Source: CAUYXS01 sp965248495 (GTDB lineage: Bacteria; Chloroflexota; Dehalococcoidia; Lucifugimonadales; Australimonadaceae). Taken from it: a stretch of 64,000 nucleotides of DNA. The notes beneath the pieces were generated by a model. The model saw only the letters and a list, made by a program, of their open reading frames with translations, searched no databases and was not told the DNA's origin. How positions within the stretch are numbered: position 1 is the stretch's first letter; each line of letters opens with the position of its first letter. The translations under genes were made by a program, and so were the position numbers. Location of the stretch: contig CBDFJL010000003.1 of assembly GCA_965248495.1 (NCBI GenBank), positions 1,860,001 to 1,924,000 on the forward strand, in the 5' to 3' direction. Positions 22,739 to 31,262 of the stretch are shown piece after piece.

Positions 22739-23650
22739 ATGGATATAGGCGCGCTCAAGAGCTTCGTTGCCGTATCGCAGACCGGGAGCTTTCGGCAGGC
22801 TGCGGTGGCGCGCGGCTTGACGCAGCCGGGCGTCTCGCGGCACGTGCAACGGCTCGAGAACGAGCTCGGTGCGGCGTTGCTGGTTCGTGAGCGTGGCGGC
22901 GCGACGCTCACGCCGGCGGGCGAGCAGCTCCTGGCGTACGCGACGATGGCGATCGAACGCCACGACCAGCTGATCGGATCACTCGCGGAGGCCGGCCGAG
23001 CCGACCTCCAGGGCGACCTGCGCATCGCGGCGAGCACGACGCCGGGCGAGGCGCTGCTGCCTGCGCTGCTCGCGGAGTTCACGGAGCTCCACCCGGCGGT
23101 GCGCCCCGAGGTTTTCGTCGCTGACTCCGCCGTCGTGGCCGAGGAGGTCCGCGAGGGGAAGTGGGACCTTGGCTTCGTGGGGGCCAAGACCCGGGACCGC
23201 GGGTTGAAGTACGACGTGGTCGCCGAGGACGAGCTGATGCTCGCCGTTCCCGAGCGCCACGCCTTCGCTGGACGGACCGAGATAGGGCTCGCCGAGCTGG
23301 ACGGCCTGCCGTTCATCGAACGGGAGGGCGGCTCGGGGACGCTCCGGGCGTTCCGAACGGCGCTCACCGTCGCCGGCCTCCCCTACCCGCACTACCGAAC
23401 GGTCATGGTCCTGAATTCGACGCAGGCGTTACTGGTGGCTGCCCACAATGGCTTCGGGTTCGGCATCGTCTCTTCCCTGGCCTTCGCTGACCGTAGCTTT
23501 AGCCACGTCTACCGGGCGCATATCAGCGACCTGCCGCTGCGCAGAGAGATATACCTCGTGCGGAACGCACGCCGCCCCGGCAGCCCGCTCGGGCAGGCAT
23601 TCGCCGATTGGGTGCTGGCCCGGGCCGCTGCGGCGGGTGCGGCTCTTTAG
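22739..23650 (+). CDS. LysR-family transcriptional regulator
   Basis: A 303-residue regulator. The N-terminal winged helix-turn-helix is clear (MDIGALKSFVAVSQTGSFRQAA, then QPGVSRHVQRLENELG, about residues 1-40), followed by a linker helix and a two-lobed effector domain of CysB/CysL type (LRIAASTTPGEALLPALL, FIEREGGSGTLRAF). ATG 22739 is chosen because the family begins there; an upstream ATG at 22721 would add six residues. It is divergent from the putative selenium-oxyanion importer and shares a LysR box with it, so it probably controls that operon in response to a selenium or sulfur metabolite (inference). Its stop overlaps the convergent gene by 4 bp. Confidence 0.92.
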   Translation: MDIGALKSFVAVSQTGSFRQAAVARGLTQPGVSRHVQRLENELGAALLVRERGGATLTPAGEQLLAYATMAIERHDQLIGSLAEAGRADLQGDLRIAASTTPGEALLPALLAEFTELHPAVRPEVFVADSAVVAEEVREGKWDLGFVGAKTRDRGLKYDVVAEDELMLAVPERHAFAGRTEIGLAELDGLPFIEREGGSGTLRAFRTALTVAGLPYPHYRTVMVLNSTQALLVAAHNGFGFGIVSSLAFADRSFSHVYRAHISDLPLRREIYLVRNARRPGSPLGQAFADWVLARAAAAGAAL

Positions 23651-24624
23651 CGACCGTCGAGCGCCGCGAAGGCGTCGCGCACCGCGCGCCACGCAGCCTC
23701 AGGGTCGCCGGAGCGCACCGGCGTCATGGGCTCGCCCGCGCGGTAGCTCCACGCCGCGATGGCGTCCACGCCGGCATCAGCCATCAACGCCGTGGCGCTG
23801 CCTACATCAGCCTCCCCGCCGCCGGGGATTCCGAACGCTTGGAGCCAGCCCATCGCCCGCTTGCCGGAGCGCCGGCATACGTCGACGAGCTGAGCCGTGG
23901 CCTCGGCCACGTAGGCATCGAGCGGCTGGCCATGCGCCCGCCAGAGTGGCGACGTGGCGATGGTGTCAACCGTCGGAATACGCGCGACGGCCTCGAGCGC
24001 TGCGCTTCTCCCGGCGCCGGTGCCGGGCACGACGCCCACGATGTTCCTCAGGCCGCGCGCCACGGCCAGGCCGCAGGCCGTCTCGAGGAAGCCTGCGAGG
24101 CTGTCTCGCTGGAAGGCGATGGTGGCTGGGCCGTCGTCCACGGGCATGACCGTCCCTCGGCTGGTGAAGAACGCCGCGCGACAGTGGCCGCAGACACACC
24201 CGCCCGCCTCGTCGGGGAGCGCGGGGTCGTCCCAGAAGACGGCGTCAGCGCCCGTCGCCGTGGCGGCTTCGACCCACTGAGCGATCAGTTCTCGCGTCGC
24301 CGGCGCATTTGGGCAGGCCTGTCCCACGCGAGAGCCGTCGGAGCGCACTTGCCAACTGTCCGGGTGCCACACAAGGAAATCGCTGAACGCTTCGCCTGCG
24401 AAGATGCCCGCCACGCCCCAGGGGTCGAGCCAAGCCTGCAATCCTGCCTCGTGCGTCGCCGCGACTAAGCCGTGGAGCGCCTCGGTGTAGTAAGCGAGAT
24501 CGTGCTCGCTGAACGTGTGGACGACGAACGTGCAGCGAGCGTCGACGATGCGAGGCAGATCGTGGTCGCGGTAGTGCTCCACGAACCGATTGCCGAAGTA
24601 GCTGACGCCAAGCTCTATGCTCAC
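23647..24624 (-). CDS. hypothetical protein, TIM-barrel glycosidase-like
   Basis: A 325-residue protein from GTG 24622-24624, not recognised as a named family. The order of segments (ARCTFVVHTFSEHDLAYY, AWLDPWGVAGIFAGEAFSDFL, ADAVFWDDPALPD, KRAMGWLQAFGIP, GVDAIAAWSYRAGEP) looks like a (beta/alpha)8 barrel of glycoside-hydrolase or endo-type shape with acidic residues at strand ends. A cysteine cluster GGCVCGHCRAAF (about residues 142-153) could hold a metal. It follows the cupin gene by 17 bp in the same direction and is probably co-transcribed. No signal peptide is visible, so it acts in the cytoplasm. Confidence 0.6.
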   Translation of the reverse strand: MSIELGVSYFGNRFVEHYRDHDLPRIVDARCTFVVHTFSEHDLAYYTEALHGLVAATHEAGLQAWLDPWGVAGIFAGEAFSDFLVWHPDSWQVRSDGSRVGQACPNAPATRELIAQWVEAATATGADAVFWDDPALPDEAGGCVCGHCRAAFFTSRGTVMPVDDGPATIAFQRDSLAGFLETACGLAVARGLRNIVGVVPGTGAGRSAALEAVARIPTVDTIATSPLWRAHGQPLDAYVAEATAQLVDVCRRSGKRAMGWLQAFGIPGGGEADVGSATALMADAGVDAIAAWSYRAGEPMTPVRSGDPEAAWRAVRDAFAALDGR

Positions 24625-24641
24625 TATGCGTTAGGCCGCGG

Positions 24642-25193
24642 CTACGGCGCCGTGGTATCGAGCCGCTGGTTGGACTCCTCGAAGGCCAGCCGGACACGCT
24701 CGATATCGTACGGCCGGGCTTCGAGGCTCTCGGGGTCCCACTCTGTCCGTGCCGTCGCGAAGAAATCACCGCCGTAGACGTGGATGGTGCCCGTAAGCGA
24801 ACGACGGGGGTTGCGGACTGAGTGGACTGCCTGTGCGCCGAGGCTCAGCACCTCCCGAGCCCCAACCTCGCGGCCGCCGGCAGCCTCGATCCCTTGGGGG
24901 CTGCGCCGGTAGAAGAGGTTGTCTTCCTGCCCACCGTAGACCCCTATCGCCGCCCACATCTGGTGGTCGTGTGGAGGCAGGGACATGGTCGGTCCCCAGA
25001 CGAAGTGGATGACCGTGAGATCGGGTGAGGCATGGAGCGTCACGATCTCCGCTCGCGTGGGTGTACCAAGTGCCCGCTTGATGTCACGGGGCCGTTCGAT
25101 TGCCTTGGCCAAGAGGTCCTGCACAGCGAGCTGGCCGTCCGGGGCGCTGGCCGCCTCGCGGCAGCTTGCGATGAACTCGTCGACGTCGAACAT
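24642..25193 (-). CDS. cysteine dioxygenase-like cupin protein
   Basis: A 183-residue cupin resembling type I cysteine dioxygenases and related thiol dioxygenases. The first cupin motif contains two iron-ligand histidines in LPPHDHQMWAAIGVYGG (about residues 75-91) and a later histidine stands in GAQAVHSVRNP. An N-terminal helical part precedes the barrel as in the family. These enzymes oxidise a small thiol such as cysteine or 3-mercaptopropionate with oxygen to a sulfinate; an organoselenium substrate is conceivable next to the selenium genes but unproved. ATG 25191-25193 is chosen; the open frame further upstream is not conserved-looking. Confidence 0.72.
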   Translation of the reverse strand: MFDVDEFIASCREAASAPDGQLAVQDLLAKAIERPRDIKRALGTPTRAEIVTLHASPDLTVIHFVWGPTMSLPPHDHQMWAAIGVYGGQEDNLFYRRSPQGIEAAGGREVGAREVLSLGAQAVHSVRNPRRSLTGTIHVYGGDFFATARTEWDPESLEARPYDIERVRLAFEESNQRLDTTAP

Positions 25194-25333
25194 TGCGCAC
25201 TGAGCCTCCGTGTGCCCATGGTACGACGACCGCCGATGACGCACCAGCGGCCCATGAACGCCGTTCGTAGACTGGCGCCCGAATGCTAACCATACACAAA
25301 GATAGCCGTGGTGGGCCGACGACGACAGCCGCG

Positions 25334-27505
25334 TCACGCCGAGCGGCCGCGCCAGCGGGAAAGGCCGAGGAAGAAGCCGGTGAGCAGCACCGCGACGGCG
25401 GTGGCGCCGAGGAAAACCAGGTTGATCGAATTGGTCACGTCGTCGATCCCGCTGGCGAACTGGAACCGTTTTCCCGGCGCGAGCGGGCTAGCCACCAGCA
25501 CGACCCAGGCGAACGCCAGGATCAGCGCAAGCCCTGCGGCGGTGAGTCCCAGGCCGCGCTGCGCTTGCACCGACACGCCTGCGATGGCTCCGTCTGCGAA
25601 GGGGCCGTGCCCCTGCACCCGCATGTCGGCCAGGTAGAGGGCCCACTGGCGCACGAAGACGTACGCGGCGGCGGCTGCCGCGGCCGCGCCGACCCACGTG
25701 GTGTCGGTGTACATCGCCCAGAAGACCACGAGCGGGACCAGTATCGCGATAAGCCGGATGAACGGACGCATCGTGACGAAGAGCCAGCCGACGGTCGCCA
25801 GGGCGGCGAATGAGTACGCCAGCACCGCGAGCCCAATGGACGGCAGCACAACTTCCAAGCCGGTGGGGCCGCCGGCGACTAGCAGGAGCTCAGGTGCCGC
25901 CACGAAGAGCACCGGGAGCACGAACAACGGCCACGCGATCCGCAGCACCTGCCAGTTGGTCTTCATGTAGTCGGTTTTCGCGATGACCGAGGCAATGAGC
26001 GTGGACTGAGCGATGGGCGGCACGATCGTGCCGAGCGAGCCCATGTAGAACGCGACGAAATGGGCCGCCTGGAACGGCACGCCCATGCGGGTCAGCACCG
26101 GCGCGAAGGTGATGACCATGATCAGGTACATCGCCACCGGTGGCAGCGGGCCGGCGAGAATCGCCGCCACGATCACCATCAGCCCCAGGGCGACGATGGC
26201 GTACCCGCCGCTCGCCACCTCGATCAGCTCGTCCAGCCGCGAGCCCAGCGCCGTGTAGCTGATCACGTTCGTGACCAGCGCCAGCACCGCGAGGACGAGA
26301 CTGAATGCGCTGGCGGAGAGTGCCGCAGACCGCACTGCGTCGATCAGCACGCCGATGCGAGTTTCGACGCGCATGGTCAACCACAGCGCGGCGGTGGTGA
26401 AGAAGGTGAAAAGCACCGCCCTGTCGATGGCCTCGTTCGCCGATACCATGTAGACGAGCACGCCAACTGGCACGATGCCCACGGCAGCGGAGCGCACCAG
26501 TAGCCACCTCGAGGGCTCGGTCGCCCCTGCTTCGGTAGCAGAGGGAACGTCTACGAACCCGTGCTTCCGTGCGTGGGCGACCAGGTGCAGGCCTGTGGAC
26601 AGGTACCACAACGATGCGGGCACCAGTGTCATCACGATGACGAGGACAAAGGGGATGTTGAGCAGGTTCGCCATGACGAAGGCGACTGCGCCCAGGACCG
26701 GGGGTGTGATGGCGGCGCCGTTGGAGGCGACGGCTTCGACCGCCGCGGCCATCTCCCCCGTGTAGCCCGCGCGCCGCATCGCCGGGATCGTCACCGGGCC
26801 GGTGATGGCGACGTTTTGCGCCCCCGCGCCGGTGAAGGAGCCCACGAGGGCGCTGCTGAGCACGCTGCCAAGTGCCGCCCCGCCTGCGGTGCTTTGCGCA
26901 AGCTTGCGGCTAAACCAGACGATCGCGGGGCCGGCGCCAACCGCTGTGAGCATCAGGCCCCAGAACACCAGCAGCCAGATGAACTCGGCTGCAAGGACGA
27001 AGGGGTCGCCGAACATGCTGCGACCCAGCCGGCTCCAGGTCCATGAGGGTGTGTTCTCAGGCCCTTGGAGCACGCCAGGGAAGAGATGCGCGTAGAACGC
27101 GTAGATGACGAACAGCATGCCGAGGATGGCGAACGCGAGCCCGAAGGCGCGGTACACGTAGAGTAGGACCAGGCCGATGAGGACCGGCGTGAGTATCCAC
27201 GCTCCCCAGTCCGACTCCCCGGGAAACGGCGCCGAGCGGGTCCACACCCGGAGGAAGTAGTAGGCGGCGATGAGAAACGCAACCAAGGCCCCCGAGTGCA
27301 TCAGCCAGCCCAGTACGCTTCGCTGTGCCCGCATGAAGGCGAGGATCACGATGGACCCAGCCAGGGCCATGTGGAGGCGCGTTACGTCGGTCGTGAAGGG
27401 CTGGCCCTGCTGCCAAACCTGCAGCCCGAGGTTGACGGCGATAACGAGCGTCAGCACCGCCGATGCGAGCCGGGGCAGGATGCGTACAGGCTGAGGTGTG
27501 TCCAA
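25334..27505 (-). CDS. TRAP transporter permease, fused small and large subunits (4TM/12TM)
   Basis: A 723-residue membrane protein with about 18 hydrophobic segments. The N-terminal third is the small (DctQ-like) part, followed by the large DctM-type domain with GSVLSSALVGSFTGAGAQNVAITGPVTIPAMRRAGY and the repeated GLMVIVAAILAGPLPPVAMYLIMVITFAPVL. This fusion is typical of TAXI-type TRAP systems that import dicarboxylates or related acids with a sodium gradient. The required TAXI binding protein is not in the window. The only in-frame start near the N-terminus is TTG 27503-27505 without a good ribosome site, so the exact start is uncertain. Confidence 0.88.
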   Translation of the reverse strand: MDTPQPVRILPRLASAVLTLVIAVNLGLQVWQQGQPFTTDVTRLHMALAGSIVILAFMRAQRSVLGWLMHSGALVAFLIAAYYFLRVWTRSAPFPGESDWGAWILTPVLIGLVLLYVYRAFGLAFAILGMLFVIYAFYAHLFPGVLQGPENTPSWTWSRLGRSMFGDPFVLAAEFIWLLVFWGLMLTAVGAGPAIVWFSRKLAQSTAGGAALGSVLSSALVGSFTGAGAQNVAITGPVTIPAMRRAGYTGEMAAAVEAVASNGAAITPPVLGAVAFVMANLLNIPFVLVIVMTLVPASLWYLSTGLHLVAHARKHGFVDVPSATEAGATEPSRWLLVRSAAVGIVPVGVLVYMVSANEAIDRAVLFTFFTTAALWLTMRVETRIGVLIDAVRSAALSASAFSLVLAVLALVTNVISYTALGSRLDELIEVASGGYAIVALGLMVIVAAILAGPLPPVAMYLIMVITFAPVLTRMGVPFQAAHFVAFYMGSLGTIVPPIAQSTLIASVIAKTDYMKTNWQVLRIAWPLFVLPVLFVAAPELLLVAGGPTGLEVVLPSIGLAVLAYSFAALATVGWLFVTMRPFIRLIAILVPLVVFWAMYTDTTWVGAAAAAAAAYVFVRQWALYLADMRVQGHGPFADGAIAGVSVQAQRGLGLTAAGLALILAFAWVVLVASPLAPGKRFQFASGIDDVTNSINLVFLGATAVAVLLTGFFLGLSRWRGRSA

Positions 27506-27797
27506 GTCGGAGGTAGGTCACCTAAAGGGGAATACCGATCGGTGGTGTGGCTCAACCGCGCCCCAGTCTATAACCAGCGCTACGTATCCGACTCCGATGT
27601 GGCCTGCCGCCGGCCGGCTGTGCCGAACGTTCCACCTCAGTACTGCGCCAGCGGCTTCTCGAACCTCGACGAAGTGGAGGCGTCGCCCATCCCGAGTCGA
27701 GGACGGGTGCTGGCATTTTGTCGACGACGGAGAACGCCGCCGACGCCTCGGACGCTGGGCGATATCATCGCCGTAGCTCGACCAAAGGGAGGTGTGC

Positions 27798-28556
27798 ATG
27801 GCAGCGCTCGATGGCAAGGTCGCATTCGTCACCGGCGCCGGGAGAGGGCTTGGCCGTGCATTCGCTCGTGGCCTGGCCCGGGAGGGTGCGCGGGTGGTGG
27901 TTGCGGGCCGCCGGGTCACTCCGCAGGAGAGCCCGCAGACCGTCGGGCACACCGCTCGGATGATAGCGCGGGAGGGAGGGCAGGCCCACGCGGTCCGCTG
28001 CGACGTCCGCGACGCCAGTTCGGTCGCCCAGGCGATGCGTGAGGGCGCGATGTGGGGCGGCGGCATCGACGTGCTGGTCAACAACGCGGGTATGTACTAC
28101 GCGGAGGACCTGTTATCGACGGGCCTCGACCAATGGCGCGAGACCCTGGGCGGCTTCCTCACGGGCGTTTTCATCTGGACCCGCGAAGTAGTGCCCCACA
28201 TGGAACGGCGGGGCGGCGGCAGCATCATCAACCTGGGCTCGTCCCCCGCCACCAGCGAGGACGCCGGGGCGCTGGCCTACTCCGTCGCGCGGGCCGGCAC
28301 GGACCGCTTCACGGTCAAAGCCGCGGCGAGCTTGCGCGAGGCGAACATCGCCGTCAACGCCCTGGGCCCCGGATTCACCGACACGGAGCGGGTCCGCCAG
28401 GTGATCGGGCCGGGGTTCGACTACACACGAGCCGCAGCGCCGGAGGACTCCGTTCCGCCGCTGGTGTTCCTCGCGCAGCAGACCGCGGTCAGCGTCACCG
28501 GGCAGGTCGTCTTCACTCAGGGCTTCGGCAGCACCTGGGGCCCCGGCTCCGCGTAG
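27798..28556 (+). CDS. short-chain dehydrogenase/reductase with altered YxxxK
   Basis: A 252-residue SDR from ATG 27798 (GGGAGG upstream; a GTG two codons earlier is less likely). The Rossmann motif TGAGRGLGRAFARGL and VLVNNAGMYYA are canonical, and INLGSSP supplies the catalytic serine. The active site reads AYSVARAGTDRF, so the essential lysine of YxxxK is replaced by arginine. VNALGPGFTDTE is normal. The enzyme may have reduced or altered chemistry. It is followed after 79 bp by the M20-like gene, probably in one operon. Confidence 0.85.
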   Translation: MAALDGKVAFVTGAGRGLGRAFARGLAREGARVVVAGRRVTPQESPQTVGHTARMIAREGGQAHAVRCDVRDASSVAQAMREGAMWGGGIDVLVNNAGMYYAEDLLSTGLDQWRETLGGFLTGVFIWTREVVPHMERRGGGSIINLGSSPATSEDAGALAYSVARAGTDRFTVKAAASLREANIAVNALGPGFTDTERVRQVIGPGFDYTRAAAPEDSVPPLVFLAQQTAVSVTGQVVFTQGFGSTWGPGSA

Positions 28557-28635
28557 CGCGCCTCTCCCTCCGCGCCGAGTATCATTGCGACGACTCTGGG
28601 CGGCGACTCTGGGCCGACGGCCAAAAGGGGAAGCG

Positions 28636-30015
28636 ATGACAACTACGCGAGGTGTTTCCGCTCCGACCGATGTCGAGGTCAAGCCCGCGCCGCTGAGCGC
28701 CGAGCAGCAGAAGTGGCTCGATGCGGCCTACGCTCAGGTGAGCGAGGATCGGATGCGCCAATTCTGCGTCGACGTGGTGAGCCACCACAGCCCGACGGCC
28801 TTCGAGCGCGAGGCCAGCGAGTGGATGGCGGAGCAGATGAAGGCCCTGGGCATGGACGCTTTCTACCAGCCGATGGACGAGGGTTCGGGCAACGCCGTCG
28901 GCTACTACCGCGGCACGGGCGACGGCCCACACATGCTGCTGTACGCGCCCATCGACACCCACTTGGACATCGTCGAGGAGTACGACGTGCCGTGGGTGGG
29001 CCCCGAGTTTCGCGAGGACATGCTGCCCCACGGGCACGTTGACGAGCATGGCAACGTCATCGGGCTGGGGGCCAACAACCCCAAGGGGATGATCACCGCC
29101 ATCTGGGGCGCCCTGGACGCCATCACCCGAGCGGGCGTGCCGCTGAAGGGGACCGTCGTCGCGGGGTTTGCCGGCGGCGGCATGCCCGTGAAGGCGCCGC
29201 CGAACAGCCCGACCGAGAACGCGGGCCTGGGGAGCGGTGTCTCCTACATGCTGAACCACGGTGTGACGGCCGACTTCGGGATCATTTCCAAGCCGGGCTA
29301 TGCGGTCGCCTGGGAAGAGGTTGGCCTCTGCTGGTTCAAGATCACCGTCGGCCGCGGTTACATCGGCTATGCAGGCCGTCCCCACGACGTCCCGGAGTAT
29401 AAGAACACCATCCTCGAGGCCGCGAAGGTGACCATCGAGCTCGAAGAGTGGCTGCTGGAGTACAGCAAGGCGAACACGTCGGGCCTCTGCACGCCCTGGG
29501 GCGCCGTGTCCGTGGTTCGCGGGGGTTGGCCGCACAAGCCCTCCTTCCCGCCCGCCGCGACCGAGCTGCTCATGGACGTCCGCGTCAACCCGCGCAGTTC
29601 GACCACCGACGTCAGGCGGCAGTTCGCGAAGGCCATCGAGGGCATCCAGGCCGGCCATCCGGAGATGCACCTCGAGTGGGAGATGTTCGGCTCCTACCCC
29701 GGCGCTTCAACCGACCCGGAGCACTGGGTGATTCAGTCGACCATGCGCGGATGGGAGCACGTCGAGGGTAAGCAGCACCACGCCCGGACCGGGACGAGCG
29801 GCCAGACGGACGCCTCCGCGATCAGAAATCTGGGCATGCCGCTCGCACGCATCGGGCATCCAGCCGCGCTCAACGTCCCGGAGGAGTGGCGCAACGGCCT
29901 CGGAGGCATGGGCGTGGCTCACATTCCCCACCTGGCCGACGTGGCCAAGATCCTCATTTACGCAGTCATCGATTCGTGCATGAGGACCCGCGCGGAGGTC
30001 GGCCTGAACGGCTGA
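28636..30015 (+). CDS. M20/DapE-like metallohydrolase with degenerate metal motifs
   Basis: A 459-residue protein of the M20 peptidase/deacetylase fold from ATG 28636 (AGGGGAAG upstream). The first metal motif is present in IDTHLD (H109, D111). The second, normally G-R-G-x-x-D-x-K-G, reads GLGANNPKG (143-151) with Asn148 in place of the bridging aspartate. The usual Glu-Glu catalytic pair is missing: the segment reads GFAGGGMP (177-184). The late GTSGQTDASAIRNLG and a closing histidine-rich AHIPHLADV are retained. It may bind only one metal or use another mechanism. Substrate unknown. Confidence 0.75.
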   Translation: MTTTRGVSAPTDVEVKPAPLSAEQQKWLDAAYAQVSEDRMRQFCVDVVSHHSPTAFEREASEWMAEQMKALGMDAFYQPMDEGSGNAVGYYRGTGDGPHMLLYAPIDTHLDIVEEYDVPWVGPEFREDMLPHGHVDEHGNVIGLGANNPKGMITAIWGALDAITRAGVPLKGTVVAGFAGGGMPVKAPPNSPTENAGLGSGVSYMLNHGVTADFGIISKPGYAVAWEEVGLCWFKITVGRGYIGYAGRPHDVPEYKNTILEAAKVTIELEEWLLEYSKANTSGLCTPWGAVSVVRGGWPHKPSFPPAATELLMDVRVNPRSSTTDVRRQFAKAIEGIQAGHPEMHLEWEMFGSYPGASTDPEHWVIQSTMRGWEHVEGKQHHARTGTSGQTDASAIRNLGMPLARIGHPAALNVPEEWRNGLGGMGVAHIPHLADVAKILIYAVIDSCMRTRAEVGLNG

Positions 30016-30173
30016 CGCAGCGTCAGGAAGCGCGGCCTATAGAGTGCCTCGGCAGCCGTTAGGTGAGCCAGCTGACTCCCTTCTGAGTCACTGTCGACCT
30101 CGCGGCGAGCCGCTCGCCTGGCCCGGCGTCGTGGTTGCACTGCTGTTCGCCTTGGCACTCATGCCGTTTAGAT

Positions 30174-30563
30174 GCAGCGTTCGCCTGCGGTGTGGCGCGC
30201 TGGGAAGCCAATGGTCTGCTGACCGAGGCTCAGGCCATCGAGATGCTAGCCGCATGGAGTCCGGGGAGGCACGCCACGCCATGCGACACCTCGGCGCACA
30301 TCTCGTGCTGAGCGTGGCCATCGGGCTCCCAATACCGGGGCTACGGAGTGTATCCGAGCAAAAAGTGGTCGCCCGACGGCACTTGTGCTGCAGACCCGAG
30401 GCGGCGTGAATGCCGCCACTACGACCGCATTCTGCCCGTCGAGCCGACAGCCAAGACCTGCGAGGAGCGGTGCGGCTTGGGCGCGTGCTGGACGGACGGG
30501 GTCGATATGGCGAGCCGGTGGTGCGGCGACCGCAGCCTAGGCGCGGCCACGCCGGGCTGCTAA
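30174..30563 (+). pseudogene. cysteine-rich coding remnant in a 679-bp gap
   Basis: Between the M20-like gene (end 30015) and the 30695 gene there is no convincing intact gene. One frame reads AAFACGVARWEANGLLTEAQ, then continues through CDTSAHISC to an in-frame TGA at 30309-30311, and on through VYPSKKWSPDGTC and CEERCGLGACW to a stop at 30563. A hydrophobic VVALLFALALMPF lies just upstream in another frame. Together these look like a frameshifted, interrupted secreted Cys-rich protein. Chance coding in GC-rich DNA is the alternative. Confidence 0.25.
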
Positions 30564-30694
30564 CGTTGGCGCGCGCGCCGCGCCACAGCCGGAGCCGTGG
30601 CGTGCCATACGATGACCGTCGGCGGGTGCCAGCAATACGGTGGCTCTCGTCGCCAACCACTCATCTACCACACGGCACGAGTAGGACCGACGCG

Positions 30695-31108
30695 ATGATG
30701 AGACGCAACCCCCTCCCCCACGCATGCCTCGACTGTGGGTTTCTGTACCGGCGTCTGAGGACCATTGCGAGCCTGGGCTACCTGGAGGTGCCCGTCGAGC
30801 GGCGGAGCGTGCTGACCCAGTCGGACGCCATGGAGAACGACACTTACGACTGGGGTTGCCGGCGCGACCTGTGGAACCCGGGGCGCCCGCAAGCGGTGTG
30901 GACATCAGAGGTGGCGAAAGTTCGCTTCTGCCCGTTCTTCATCGTGCACGAGCCGGGCGCCAACCCCGACGAGCACGTGCGCTTGGCCCGCGAACGGCTG
31001 CGTGGACCAGGGTTCAGCCGGTTCAGCGTGGCGCTGTTCGTCGTGGCCGGCGCGGCGGCCACGCTCGCCGTGCTGGCGGCGCTGGGGGTCCGGCTTTTCG
31101 GCTGGTAA
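30695..31108 (+). CDS. hypothetical protein with C-terminal membrane anchor
   Basis: A 137-residue protein starting at one of two adjacent ATGs (30695 or 30698). The N-terminal part has cysteines in HACLDCGFLY and a later single C in YDWGCRRDLWNPG plus VRFCPFFI, possibly a small zinc-binding domain. The C-terminus is a single hydrophobic helix, FSVALFVVAGAAATLAVLAALGVRLF, likely a membrane anchor with the bulk in the cytoplasm. No family is recognised, and no good ribosome site is seen. Confidence 0.5.
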   Translation: MMRRNPLPHACLDCGFLYRRLRTIASLGYLEVPVERRSVLTQSDAMENDTYDWGCRRDLWNPGRPQAVWTSEVAKVRFCPFFIVHEPGANPDEHVRLARERLRGPGFSRFSVALFVVAGAAATLAVLAALGVRLFGW

Positions 31109-31262
31109 GGACGCCGCGGGACAGCTTGGACACGCGACGCGGAACGGGACCATTCGAGGCTACCCGCAGCACGCCCCGCCCCTTCCGATTCCCGGCGTTT
31201 CGTCTATATTGTCGTGGTTCGACGGATAGGCCCGGACATCGCCAACGGCTCAGGAGGCCAGC

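Noticed and set aside
30309..30311. Second selenocysteine codon in the 30174-30563 remnant
   Set aside because: No convincing SECIS-like hairpin follows and the reading also needs an upstream frameshift, so decay is simpler.
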